Shown here piece after piece: positions 42,380-50,739 of a stretch of DNA of 64,000 nucleotides. Both the position numbers and the translations under genes were made by a program. The notes beneath the pieces were generated by a model. It saw only the letters and a list, made by a program, of their open reading frames with translations. It was not told the origin of the DNA and ran no database searches. Numbering within the stretch: position 1 is the first letter of the stretch; the number at the start of each line of letters is the position of its first letter. Source of the stretch: Holophagaceae bacterium (lineage in GTDB: Bacteria > Acidobacteriota > Holophagae > Holophagales > Holophagaceae); contig JAJTBS010000005.1 in assembly GCA_021286765.1 (NCBI GenBank), positions 124,001 to 188,000 on the forward strand. The letters run 5' to 3'.

Positions 42380-42961
42380 TCAGGGATAGGGATGCCCCTC
42401 GGCGAAGCCGGGCCGGGGGGCGTCGATGTTCGGAGCTTCGGCGATGGGCCAGCCGTCGGCGAAGTACGCCTCCTTGTAGCGCACGTAGCGAGCCCAGACG
42501 CTGGTGGCGATCTCCCGCTGTCTGTCGCTGAGGGGGCCCTTCACGACCGCGGGCCAGCCGGCCACCAGACTGTGGGGCGGAGCCTGGAAACCTTCGCGGA
42601 CCAGGCTGCCGGCGGCCACCAGGCAGCCTTCTCCGATCTCGGCGCCATCCATGATGGTGGTGCTCATGCCGATGAGCGCGCCTCGGCGGATGGTGCAGCC
42701 ATGCAGCATGACGTTGTGGGCCACGCTCACCTCCTCCTCGATGAGGAGGGGCCAGATGGTGTTGGAGACGTGCAGGCAGCAGGCGTCCTGGATGTTGGCG
42801 CGGGCGCCGATGCGGATCCAGTTCACGTCCCCGCGAATGACGCAATTGAACCAGATGCTGGCGTCGTCGCCGATGCTGACATCGCCCAGGATCAGCGCGT
42901 TGTCGGGCACGAACACACGGGATCCGAGGCGGGGGACCATGCCTTGAAAGGGACGGATCAT
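42380..42961 (-). CDS. Gamma-class carbonic anhydrase-like hexapeptide protein
   Basis: A 193-residue left-handed beta-helix protein. Hexapeptide repeats run from about residue 15 to 140, with candidate zinc ligands His in CLHV and two His in VAHNVMLHGC. The signature RGDVNWIRIGARANIQD matches the gamma-CA family (YrdA/PaaY-like). Catalytic activity in such small proteins is variable. It is convergent with the DUF4190 paralogue genes and divergent from the aminotransferase gene. Confidence 0.82.
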   Translation of the reverse strand: MIRPFQGMVPRLGSRVFVPDNALILGDVSIGDDASIWFNCVIRGDVNWIRIGARANIQDACCLHVSNTIWPLLIEEEVSVAHNVMLHGCTIRRGALIGMSTTIMDGAEIGEGCLVAAGSLVREGFQAPPHSLVAGWPAVVKGPLSDRQREIATSVWARYVRYKEAYFADGWPIAEAPNIDAPRPGFAEGHPYP

Positions 42962-43060
42962 GGGATTCTCCGGGGTCTGAGTCTAGCCCAGGGGCATCCA
43001 GCCCGGACAAGGCGGCCAGTGGGCGCGGACGGGCTCCTCCCTTCAGAGTACCCTGGGAGG

Positions 43061-44278
43061 ATGACTGATCAGCTCATCCCCACCCGTCGCGCCTTCCCCG
43101 CGGACGATCCGATCTTCGCCCTGAACGCCGAGGCCCAGGCCCGCAAGGCCACGGGCGAGTCTATCCTCAACGCCACGGTAGGGGCGCTGCTGGATGAGGC
43201 CGGGCAGCTGGTGGTGCTGGATTCGATCATGGATCTGTGGCGGGAGCTGACGGCTCTCGAAGTGGCGCCCTACGCCCCCATTGCCGGCGATCCCGCGTTC
43301 CTGAATGCCCTCGTCCAGCGCCACTGGCCCTCCCTCCAGTCGGCGGGGGCCGCCTGTGCCACGCCTGGAGGCAGCGGGGCGATCTCCCTCGCCATGCGCA
43401 ACTTCCTGGAGGCGGGCCAGAAGGTGCTGACCACCGCCCCGTTCTGGGGGCCGTACGCCACGATGGCGGCTGAGAACGGCCTGAGCCTGGCCACGGTTCC
43501 CTGGCCCGAAGTGGGTCAGCCCCTGGATGTCGTTGCCTGGACCAGGGCCATCCAGGATTTGCTGAAGGCGCAGGGGCGGGTACTGCTCATCCTCAACGAC
43601 CCCTGCCACAACCCCACGGGACGAAGCCTGAGCGCCGCGGATCGCCGGGCGTTGGGCGATCTCCTGCATGGGGCTTCGGCCCTGGGGCCCATCACCCTGC
43701 TTCTGGATTTCGCCTACCTGGACTACACCCGTGACCCGGCCGCCGTGGCGGCGGCACTGGCGGACTATGCATCTCTGGGCGCCGAAGGCCGGATCCTGGT
43801 GGGGGCCTCCATGTCCCTGTCGAAATCGATGACGCTGTACGGCGCGCGTTGCGGGGCCGTGGCTTTCCCCTGGAGCAGGGATCCGGCCCTGCAGGCGGCA
43901 CTCACCCAATCCTGCCGCGGCACCTGGTCCAACTGCGCCAAGGCCCCCCAGGCGCTGCTCCTGCGCCTGGCGAAGGAGGGCAAGGCGCAGGAGCGACTGG
44001 CGGACGAACACCGCCACTGGTCCGAGGTCCTGTCTGCTCGGGCCGCGGCCCTGGATACCGCCCTTGTGGCGGCGGCCATGCCGCCGGTCCACTGGATGGG
44101 GGGCTTCTTCGTCTGCGTGCCGGCGCCCGATCCCGAGGCTGTCTGCGCTCGGCTGAAAGCCCAGGGCGTCTTCACCGTGCCCTTGCCCGAGGGCCTGCGC
44201 GTGGGCCTCTGCGGTCTGCGGTCCTCGGAGGCGCCGCGTTTCGCCCAGGCGCTCCGGCAGGTCTTGTCGGTCCGCTGA
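43061..44278 (+). CDS. PLP-dependent class I/II aminotransferase
   Basis: A 405-residue fold-type I aminotransferase. Key elements are the glycine loop CATPGGSGAISLAMRNFL, the NDPCHNPTG motif, the Asp-Tyr pair in LLLDFAYLDY and the PLP lysine in SMSLSKSMTLYGARCG. It resembles aromatic or aspartate aminotransferases, but the exact amino acid is not evident. Start: ATG at 43061 with GGGAGG directly upstream. It is a single gene just before the tRNA-Val gene. Confidence 0.85.
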   Translation: MTDQLIPTRRAFPADDPIFALNAEAQARKATGESILNATVGALLDEAGQLVVLDSIMDLWRELTALEVAPYAPIAGDPAFLNALVQRHWPSLQSAGAACATPGGSGAISLAMRNFLEAGQKVLTTAPFWGPYATMAAENGLSLATVPWPEVGQPLDVVAWTRAIQDLLKAQGRVLLILNDPCHNPTGRSLSAADRRALGDLLHGASALGPITLLLDFAYLDYTRDPAAVAAALADYASLGAEGRILVGASMSLSKSMTLYGARCGAVAFPWSRDPALQAALTQSCRGTWSNCAKAPQALLLRLAKEGKAQERLADEHRHWSEVLSARAAALDTALVAAAMPPVHWMGGFFVCVPAPDPEAVCARLKAQGVFTVPLPEGLRVGLCGLRSSEAPRFAQALRQVLSVR

Positions 44279-44324
44279 TTCGGGCTTGGAAAGGCCCTCA
44301 TCCTGGGGTATTCTGATCGACCGC

Positions 44325-44399
44325 GGGCGTATAACTCAGCGGTAGAGTGCTACCTTCACACGGTAGAAGTCCCAGGTTCGAATCCTGGTACGCCCACCA
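44325..44399 (+). tRNA. tRNA-Val (anticodon CAC)
   Basis: A complete cloverleaf can be drawn: acceptor GGGCGTA/TACGCCC, D-stem ACTC/GAGT, anticodon stem CTACC/GGTAG with loop TTCACAC (anticodon CAC), T-stem CCAGG/CCTGG with loop TTCGAAT, discriminator A and an encoded CCA end. It reads GUG valine codons. Confidence 0.96.
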
Positions 44400-44408
44400 C
44401 TCCAAGCC

Positions 44409-44442
44409 AAGGCCCTGATCGTGATCGGGGCCTTTTCTTCTT
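44409..44442 (+). terminator. Terminator after tRNA-Val
   Basis: A 12-bp stem with one G-U pair, AAGGCCCTGATC / GATCGGGGCCTT (44409-44434, loop GT), followed by TTCTTCTT. It begins 10 bases after the tRNA end and separates it from efp. Confidence 0.75.
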
Positions 44443-44490
44443 CCCGCCTGTCCTGTTTCCCCGTCCGCCCTCCATCCTTCGGGAGCCCCC

Positions 44491-45057
44491 ATGCCTCTGA
44501 TCCTCGCCACCCAGGTTCGCGCCGGGATGATCGTCAACTTCGAGAACGAGCTCTGCCGCGTCATCAGCGTCGAGCATCAGACCCCCGGCAACCTGCCGGC
44601 CCGGGTGCAGGTGAAGATGAAGCGCCTCAAGGACGGCATCAACCGGGAGAATCGCTTCGGCAGCTCCGACAAGGTGGACAAGGCCAGCCTCGAACAGCAC
44701 ATGCTCGAGTTCCTCTATGAGGACGGCGACAATCTCATCTTCATGAACAACGAGACCTACGAGCAGCTGGAGGTCAACAAGGACATCCTGGGAGACGACA
44801 TGGTCTTCCTCGAGCCGAACATGCAGGTGGAGATCGAGTTCTACGAGAGCCAGCCCATGGGCGCCACCCTGCCCCCCAGCGTGGTCCTGGAGATTCTGGA
44901 GACCGATCCGGTCATGAAGAACGCCAATGCCACGGGCTCGTACAAGCCCGCCAAGCTGAACAACGGCATCACCGTAGGCGTCCCCCCCTACATGGAGGCT
45001 GGACAAAAGATCCGCGTGAACACGGTGGACCGCACCTTCATGGAGCGGGTGAAGTAG
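44491..45057 (+). CDS. efp: Elongation factor P
   Basis: A 188-residue EF-P, the three-domain factor that relieves ribosome stalling at polyproline. The domain I loop that contacts the peptidyl-transferase centre reads HQTPGNLPARVQV. The residue at the E. coli Lys34 position is Asn34, so neither beta-lysylation, the 5-aminopentanol modification nor Arg rhamnosylation at this site is possible. The OB domains (NNETYEQLEVNKDILGDD and later) are standard, ending GQKIRVNTVDRTFMERV. It is a single gene after the tRNA terminator. Confidence 0.93.
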   Translation: MPLILATQVRAGMIVNFENELCRVISVEHQTPGNLPARVQVKMKRLKDGINRENRFGSSDKVDKASLEQHMLEFLYEDGDNLIFMNNETYEQLEVNKDILGDDMVFLEPNMQVEIEFYESQPMGATLPPSVVLEILETDPVMKNANATGSYKPAKLNNGITVGVPPYMEAGQKIRVNTVDRTFMERVK

Positions 45058-45357
45058 CTGCCAGATCCAGATGCAGGCTCCGGACGGTCGGGGGGGCTTG
45101 GCCAAGCCTCCGCTCCAGGTCTGGAGCGAGGGGCCGGGCTGCCTCGGGGAGGATCAATCACCCTCAAGGTGATCTGAAGATGTGCCGATACAGGAGCGGT
45201 AGGCAGAAGCCGCCGGGACCTTGTCCTCCATGATTTTTCCCGGACGAAATTCCAACCCCGCGGTAAAGTACTGGTCGGTTGGTTCCCGGGGGCGTGACCT
45301 AGGTCACAATCGGACGGGAATTATGCGATAACTGACGGATTCACCCGGTGGAGCCCC
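45058..45357. other. 300-base gene-free stretch between efp and crp with consecutive inverted repeats
   Basis: I see no coding frame. The left half holds three consecutive hairpins: the palindrome GGCTTGGCCAAGCC (45095-45108), CGCTCCAG/CTGGAGCG (45111-45128) and ATCACC/GGTGAT (45157-45173). No T run follows any of them, so this does not look like a simple terminator. A small RNA or structured leader is possible but unrecognised. The right part holds the Crp/Fnr-like site (45293-45308) and the promoter of the regulator gene. Confidence 0.4.
45293..45308. promoter_or_regulatory. Crp/Fnr-like site upstream of the crp-family gene
   Basis: CGTGA-CCTAGG-TCACA fits the TGTGA-N6-TCACA consensus in 9 of 10 positions; its core GTGACCTAGGTCAC is a perfect 14-base palindrome. 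It lies 50 bases before the start codon of a Crp/Fnr-type regulator, which suggests autoregulation. A -10-like GATAAC lies about 20 bases downstream. Confidence 0.65.
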
Positions 45358-46032
45358 ATGCCTCAAGCAGTCCTCAACCTGAGAAGGATCGAGTTCCTGG
45401 CCGGGCTGCCGATGAACGCAGCCGAGGAAATGGCCAGCATCGCCGAACTCCGACGCTTCCCGGACGGAGCCCGCGTCTACACCCAGGGTGACCTCGTCTC
45501 GGGAATCTATGTCGTGGTCAAGGGCGGGCTGAAGGTCTTCCGCACCGATGGCCGGGGGCGGGTTCAGGTGCTCCAGTTCCTCAAGGTGGGCGACTGCGTG
45601 GGTGAAGTGCCGGTCTTCGATGGCGGACCCACGCCTTCCAGCGCCGAATCCCATGGCGAGACGGAGTGCTGGCTCATTCCGGCAGCGCCGCTCCGCCAGA
45701 TCGTGCACCGCCATCCCGAAGTGGCCGAGATGATCATCCACCACTTCACCGCCAAGGTGCGCCACCTGGTGACCCTGGTGGAGACCCTCAGCCTGCACAG
45801 CGTCCCCGAGCGCGTGGCCCAGCTGCTGCTGGAGGCCCACGAATCGAATCCCATGCGGTCCCTGGTGGAGTTCCAGGAGACCCAGGAAGACCTGGCCCAG
45901 TGCATCGGTGCCAGCCGCGAGGCCTTCAGCCGGGCCTTGCGCCTGCTGACGGACCTGGGACTCATCCAGAGCACCTTCCCGGTGGTGCGCATCCTGGACC
46001 TGGGCAAGCTGCAGCGCTACGCGAAGGGCTGA
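45358..46032 (+). CDS. Crp/Fnr-family transcriptional regulator
   Basis: A 224-residue regulator. The N-terminal cyclic-nucleotide-binding-fold domain (about 10-130) includes RVYTQGDLVSGIYVVVKGGLKV and GDCVGEVPVFDGGPTPSSAES. A dimer helix and a C-terminal winged helix follow, with QETQEDLAQCIGASREAFSRAL as the recognition region. It lacks the N-terminal Cys cluster of FNR, so it does not carry that oxygen-sensing [4Fe-4S] cluster; the ligand is open. Several sites of the type it probably binds occur in this window. Confidence 0.88.
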   Translation: MPQAVLNLRRIEFLAGLPMNAAEEMASIAELRRFPDGARVYTQGDLVSGIYVVVKGGLKVFRTDGRGRVQVLQFLKVGDCVGEVPVFDGGPTPSSAESHGETECWLIPAAPLRQIVHRHPEVAEMIIHHFTAKVRHLVTLVETLSLHSVPERVAQLLLEAHESNPMRSLVEFQETQEDLAQCIGASREAFSRALRLLTDLGLIQSTFPVVRILDLGKLQRYAKG

Positions 46033-46035
46033 TCC

Positions 46036-47175
46036 CTACACCACCATAAGGTAACGCACCTTGGTGCCCGCCTCTTCGCCCGGGGCCTCGATCCACGCGA
46101 AGGCATCCGCCCGTGCCAGGGTGACGAGGTCTGCCGAGCCTTTGCCGGGCAGTGGCTCAAGGCATCCCTCCAGCAGGCGGCAGGGGTGGAGCAGCGGCCG
46201 GTCGCCCTTGTGCCTCACGGGGGCGCTCAGGCGCGCCCGGCGCCACGGGTCGGGCGCCCCGCGGCCCTCCAGCCGGGCCAGCGCGGCCCCCAGGAAGAGC
46301 AGGCCGTTCAGATAGGCCGAGACGGGATTCCCCGGCAGGCCCAGCACCAGCAGGTCCCCCAGAAGGGCTGCGAGCATGGGCTTGCCCGGCTTGAGGCGGA
46401 TGCGGTGGAAGAGGATCGTCGCACCGAGATCCCGGAGCACCGCCGGCAGGTGGTCATGCTCTCCCATGCTCACGCCCCCGGAGGTCAGGAGGATGCGGAT
46501 GTCTCCGGGCTGGCGCAGGGCGGCGGCCAGGGCTGTGGGTTGGTCTGGAAGGGCGGGGCGGAGGTCCACCTCGGCACCCATGGCGTGGGCCAGAGCCGCG
46601 AGCATGGGGCCATTGGAATCGCGGATCTGGTGCGGGGCCGGTTTCGGCACCAGCTCGTCGCCCGTGGAGGCCACACCCACGCGGATGCGCGACCTGGGTG
46701 GAAGCGCCTGGCCCTCCTGCGCCAGGAGGGCGATGCGCGCCGCGTTGAAAGGGCCTCCGGCGGGCAGCAGCAGGTCGCCGGCCCGGGCCTGATCGCCCTG
46801 GCGACGGACATGATCCCCGGGCTCCGGAGTGATGGTTGGGACGAGGCATTCACCAGCGGGCTCGAGCTGTTCCACCGGCACGATGGCGTCGGCGCCCCGG
46901 GGCAGCGCCGCGCCGGTCATGATGCGGACGGCGGTGCCGGGGGTGACGGTGAAGGCGACGGGATTGCTGCCAGCGAAGAGGGTGCCCAGGATGTGGCGCG
47001 GCGCGCAGCCCTCCGACGCCATGAGGGCGATGCCGTCCATGCTGGCGCGGTCCGTGGCGGGGTCATCCCGTTCGGCGCGCAGCTCGGGCATGGAGGGGGC
47101 GGGCAGGGCCCTCCAGAGGCGCTGCAGGGCCTCCTCCAGAGGCAGCAGGTCGGGGTGGTCGCAGGTCATCGCCAT
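46036..47175 (-). CDS. moeA: Molybdopterin molybdenumtransferase
   Basis: A 379-residue MoeA that inserts molybdate (or tungstate) into adenylylated molybdopterin. Motifs are DRASMDGIAL, GTAVRIMTGAALPRGADAIVP, VGVASTGDELV and LTSGGVSMGEHDHLP, with the C-terminal LGLPGNPVSAYL. It is convergent with the crp gene. The cell therefore makes molybdenum or tungsten cofactor enzymes. Confidence 0.93.
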   Translation of the reverse strand: MAMTCDHPDLLPLEEALQRLWRALPAPSMPELRAERDDPATDRASMDGIALMASEGCAPRHILGTLFAGSNPVAFTVTPGTAVRIMTGAALPRGADAIVPVEQLEPAGECLVPTITPEPGDHVRRQGDQARAGDLLLPAGGPFNAARIALLAQEGQALPPRSRIRVGVASTGDELVPKPAPHQIRDSNGPMLAALAHAMGAEVDLRPALPDQPTALAAALRQPGDIRILLTSGGVSMGEHDHLPAVLRDLGATILFHRIRLKPGKPMLAALLGDLLVLGLPGNPVSAYLNGLLFLGAALARLEGRGAPDPWRRARLSAPVRHKGDRPLLHPCRLLEGCLEPLPGKGSADLVTLARADAFAWIEAPGEEAGTKVRYLMVV

Positions 47176-47243
47176 GCCTCGATCATAGGCGTTCCCCGTT
47201 CAGCAGAACCTCCCCGCCCCGCTCCCTCCGGCCGTCAGGAGCC

Positions 47244-47687
47244 TCAGGCGTTTTTCGGAGGGCGCGCTTCGGCTTCTTTCTGATGGCGGATGTCCATGAG
47301 CTGGAGGTCCCGGATGGTGGCCTCCGTCATGGAGGAGCTCACCTGGGTTTTCACGGCGGCCCAGGCATCGTGCAGTGGGCAGGGATGGTCGCCGCCGCAG
47401 GTGGGGAAGCCCATGATGCAGCCGTCCATGGCGTCGGGGCCCTCGAGGGCCGCCACCACTTCGCCGACGGTGATGCGGTGCGAGGGGCGGGTGAAGCGGA
47501 AGCCGCCCTTGGGACCGCGCACCGATTCCAGGATGTCGGCCTGCACGAGACCCTGCAGGATCTTCGCGAGGTAGGGGCCGGGGAGCTCCAGCTTGGCGGA
47601 CAGGTCCTTCGCCAGGCTGAAGGATCCATCTTCGGGAAGCGCCGCGAGGGCGCGGAGGGCATAGCCAGTGGCTGTGGAGAAGAGCAT
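47244..47687 (-). CDS. Rrf2-family regulator with IscR-like cysteines
   Basis: A 147-residue winged-helix regulator. The N-terminal HTH (residues 1-65) contains YALRALAAL and YLAKILQGLVQADILESVRGPKGGF. Cys90, Cys97 and Cys103 (C-x6-C-x5-C) are close to the IscR/NsrR cluster arrangement, so a [2Fe-2S] or [4Fe-4S] sensor is likely. The start codon region carries an inverted repeat and a direct repeat (47686-47738) suited to autoregulation. It is 68 bases from moeA on the same strand. Confidence 0.87.
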   Translation of the reverse strand: MLFSTATGYALRALAALPEDGSFSLAKDLSAKLELPGPYLAKILQGLVQADILESVRGPKGGFRFTRPSHRITVGEVVAALEGPDAMDGCIMGFPTCGGDHPCPLHDAWAAVKTQVSSSMTEATIRDLQLMDIRHQKEAEARPPKNA

Positions 47688-47738
47688 TCAGGAATCCTTA
47701 TTCTGAATCGAGCATCGAGCCCAATGATTCAGGAGTCC
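47686..47738. promoter_or_regulatory. Candidate Rrf2 operator
   Basis: ATTCAG (47686-47691) and CTGAAT (47703-47708) form an inverted repeat with an 11-base spacer, and ATTCAGGA-N-TCC occurs again 41 bases upstream of the gene start (from 47727). The position over the start codon and promoter fits autorepression. Confidence 0.4.
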
Positions 47739-47769
47739 AGCCCGTTGTGACCGATGTCCGGGGTTCGGC

Positions 47770-48537
47770 TCAGAGGAGTGCCCGCCAGAGCAGGGCGAGC
47801 CCGATGACGCTCAGGCCGCCCTCACGCCAGCCGAGGGTGCGAGCGGGGACCGCGCGGTACGGGGCGAGCGCCCGCAGGTAGAGCAGCACCGCCCAGCCGG
47901 TCCACAGCGCCCCCGCCAGTCCCCTGGTCGCCAGCAGGAGGGCGGACGAGCCGACCAGCAGGGCGTGGAGGAGATGGACGATGAGCCTCCGCCGGCGCAG
48001 GTCGGATGGCTCGATCCCATGGGCCTGGCCCAACCAGCGGCGCACGTGGGCGAGGTTGGCGCTGCCCACGAGGGTGACGAACCACCAGGCGCGGAGGGCC
48101 GAAAGCAGCGGATCTCCGCCCGCCACGAGCATGGCTGCGGCCAGTCCCGCGAAGGCGCCCTGGGCCGCCATCTCCACGGCGAGGGAGCGGGTCGTCCGGG
48201 CCAGATCGGCCCGCAGGGCGAGGAGGACGAGGGGCGCGACACAGGCCAGGGGGAGGAGGAACCGGGCATCGGCAATGACCAGGGCCAGAATCCCGAAGGC
48301 GATGGCCAGGGCACCGAGCAGGAGGAGGGCGCGGATCTGGGCAGGATCCCTCTGCCCGAGAAGCACCCGCCGCAGCGGTGGCCGGCCCAGGAAGAAGGAA
48401 ATCGCCGCCAGGCCCAGGCAGAGCCCGGCGAGGCTGGGGCGCAGCAGGAGGCCCAGCACCAGCGGGAACCCGAGCATGAACCAGCTGCCGTGTTCGGCGG
48501 GCAGGATGGAGCGGAGGGGAGGCAGCCACTTGGTCAT
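47770..48537 (-). CDS. YwiC-like integral membrane protein
   Basis: A 255-residue protein with about eight hydrophobic segments and the N-terminal signature LPAEHGSWFMLGFPLVLGLL typical of the YwiC-like family. This family is often encoded near nitrate or anaerobic respiration genes, but its function is unknown. It is the third leftward gene after the acyl-CoA synthetase gene, from which a 62-base gap separates it. Confidence 0.75.
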   Translation of the reverse strand: MTKWLPPLRSILPAEHGSWFMLGFPLVLGLLLRPSLAGLCLGLAAISFFLGRPPLRRVLLGQRDPAQIRALLLLGALAIAFGILALVIADARFLLPLACVAPLVLLALRADLARTTRSLAVEMAAQGAFAGLAAAMLVAGGDPLLSALRAWWFVTLVGSANLAHVRRWLGQAHGIEPSDLRRRRLIVHLLHALLVGSSALLLATRGLAGALWTGWAVLLYLRALAPYRAVPARTLGWREGGLSVIGLALLWRALL

Positions 48538-48599
48538 TTCGGTATCAAAACTCCGAAATAAAGTGTGACCCCTTTCCCGCCCTCAAGCCATGCGTCTGG

Positions 48600-50738
48600 T
48601 CACACCTCGGAAGCGATGAGGCGCAGGCCCTCCAGGGCCTCTTCCATGGTGAGGAAGACGGGCAGCCCGGCCGCCCGCAGTTCCTGGCGGTAGAGGTCGA
48701 AGAGGACGCCCCCCTCCACCGCCACGCCCAGCCATTTGCCGGAAGCCGTGGCCAGGCGGACCAATTCGGAGGCGAAGGCCCGGATGGCTTCAGGCCGTGT
48801 CGTGTCGAGGCGCACCGTGAGGGGCACCAGGCCCACGACCACGGCCTCGGCTTCGGATTCCAGGAGAATCTTGGCCGCCGCCAGGTAGGCAGACTCGTTG
48901 GCCATGGGGGTGAGGTCCAGGGGCAGCCGGGCGCTGACGAGGCCCGTCAGGCCCTCTGCCTCGATGGCGGTCGCGAGGGCCGCGGTTTCGGACTCCGACA
49001 GCCGAGCGCCCCGGAATGGCCCGCTCAGCAAGTCGGCGGAGGCCACCGACTCGAAGCCCGCGTTGGTCATGATGGCCACCGAGCCGGGTCGACCCTCAGG
49101 ATAGGTGCCGAGCCAGGCGAGGGCTGCATCGAAGGTCTCCATCCGCTCCGCGAGCATCGCGCCCGCGCGACGCAGCAGGGCGGCCTGCAGGGCGTGGTCG
49201 CCCGCGAGCGCCCCGGTGTGGCTGCTGGCGGCGGCCATGCCCTCCTGGCTGCGGCCTCCCTTGTAGAGAAGGACGCGACGGCCTGCCTTGCGCAGGGTCC
49301 GGGTGGCCTGGGCCGTGGCTTGGAGATCGGCGGGAGCAAAACCTTCCAGATAGGCGCCCACCACCTTCACGGCGGCATCCGTGGCGAAGCCGTGCAGGAA
49401 ATCCGAACAGCGCACGTCCATCTGGTTGCCGATGGCGATGGCCGCGCGCAGGCCCAGCTCGGGGCGGCGGCTCAGGCGGGTGATGAGGAAGGCACCGCTC
49501 TGGCTGACCAGGGCGAGGTGGCCAGGCTTGGCCGTGAGGGGCAGCTTCACCTCGGGGATGAACAGTGTGTTGAGGGCCGAGTCGGGGCTGAAGAGGCCCA
49601 GGCCGTTGGGACCCACGACGGCGGGAGTCCACTTCCCGGCGCGGCGGTGCTCCTCCAGGCAGGCCACGAGCCGCTTGCCCAGGCCGTCGGTATCGGCGCC
49701 ATCGCCCAGACCCCCGGCCACCAGGTAGACCACGGTGGCGCCCCCGCCTTGGCGGCAGAGCTGCTCCACGGCCTCGAGGGTCTGCACGGCCGGCAGGGAG
49801 AGGATGAGCTGATCGGTGGGGGCGCCTGCGAGCTCTGCGACGGAGGCCAGGCAGGGCAGGCCCAGGAATTCCTTGGAGCCGGGCTTGATGAGCCGCAGGG
49901 CGCCTGATGGCAGCTTCGACTTCTGCACGTTCTCGAGGATGATGCGGCCCACGGTGCCTTCGCGGCTGGAGACGCCGGCGATGACGAGGCGCTGGGGGTT
50001 GACCAGGGCCTGGTACCAGGCCGGATCCGGAGCCGCGATGGTCGCCTGTGCGGAATCCTCCAGCGTGCCCACGCCATCCAGCGCGGTGGGCAGGCCCTCG
50101 CTGTCCAGCACGATGGGGTTGAGCTCGAGCAGGGTGACGCCCTCGCGCTCCAGGCCCTGCACCGCGCGCCAGAGGCCCTGGAGGAAGGCCAGCAGTTTCG
50201 CCTCGTCGGTGAGCGCCTCGGTGCCTCGTTGGCGACCGAGCCAGGTGCGGCCCAGCCAGTGGGCGCAGAGGTCCGAGAGGGCCTGCTCCGGGGTGGTGAG
50301 GGCGATGGGCCAGATCATGGGCGGAGCCATGGCAGCCCAGGCGTCGGCCTGGAGGCCGCCGATGCCGCAGACCACCAGCCAGCCGGCGTCGGGATCGCGC
50401 TTGAGGGAGACCAGGGCCTCGGTGGGGAGGCCGGACAGCTTCTTGAAGGCCACCTTCTCGCAGACGAGGCCGCCGATCCAGGGATGTTCGGCCACGCGCT
50501 GCCGCATGGCCGCGGCCTCGGCTCTCAGGGCCTCCACCTCGAAGGTGCCGAAGTGCACCGCACCGCGGTCTGACTTATGCCAGAGCTGGTCCGCAATGCC
50601 CTTGAGCACGATGGGTTCCCCAACCTCGAAGGGAAGGTTGCCGGATTCGATGAAGCCGTGGCGAGGCACGCGCAGGCCCGCGGCGGCGAGCAGGCCGTAG
50701 GCCCGCCCCTCGTGGAGGAATCCCGTGGCCGTGTGCAT
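48600..50738 (-). CDS. Acyl-CoA synthetase (ADP-forming), permuted domain order
   Basis: A 712-residue NDP-forming acyl-CoA synthetase that can convert acyl-CoA, ADP and Pi to acid, CoA and ATP. Domain order is ATP-grasp (1-225, with VLKGIADQLWHKSDRGAVHFG), CoA-binding Rossmann (about 245-365, with LVIAGVSSREGTVGRIIL) and succinyl-CoA-ligase-like (about 395-710, GHLALVSQSGAF; candidate phospho-His in SSHTGALAGD). The ATP-grasp part comes first, the reverse of the more common single-chain order. It is one base behind iorB, so aryl- or branched acyl-CoA from 2-oxoacids is the likely substrate. Confidence 0.88.
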   Translation of the reverse strand: MHTATGFLHEGRAYGLLAAAGLRVPRHGFIESGNLPFEVGEPIVLKGIADQLWHKSDRGAVHFGTFEVEALRAEAAAMRQRVAEHPWIGGLVCEKVAFKKLSGLPTEALVSLKRDPDAGWLVVCGIGGLQADAWAAMAPPMIWPIALTTPEQALSDLCAHWLGRTWLGRQRGTEALTDEAKLLAFLQGLWRAVQGLEREGVTLLELNPIVLDSEGLPTALDGVGTLEDSAQATIAAPDPAWYQALVNPQRLVIAGVSSREGTVGRIILENVQKSKLPSGALRLIKPGSKEFLGLPCLASVAELAGAPTDQLILSLPAVQTLEAVEQLCRQGGGATVVYLVAGGLGDGADTDGLGKRLVACLEEHRRAGKWTPAVVGPNGLGLFSPDSALNTLFIPEVKLPLTAKPGHLALVSQSGAFLITRLSRRPELGLRAAIAIGNQMDVRCSDFLHGFATDAAVKVVGAYLEGFAPADLQATAQATRTLRKAGRRVLLYKGGRSQEGMAAASSHTGALAGDHALQAALLRRAGAMLAERMETFDAALAWLGTYPEGRPGSVAIMTNAGFESVASADLLSGPFRGARLSESETAALATAIEAEGLTGLVSARLPLDLTPMANESAYLAAAKILLESEAEAVVVGLVPLTVRLDTTRPEAIRAFASELVRLATASGKWLGVAVEGGVLFDLYRQELRAAGLPVFLTMEEALEGLRLIASEV

Positions 50739-50739
50739 G

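Noticed and set aside
48563-48605. GTGTGACC and GGTCACAC facing each other behind the acyl-CoA synthetase gene as a Crp site
   Set aside because: The halves are 27 bases apart and one overlaps the stop codon, so they do not form a normal Crp/Fnr dimer site.
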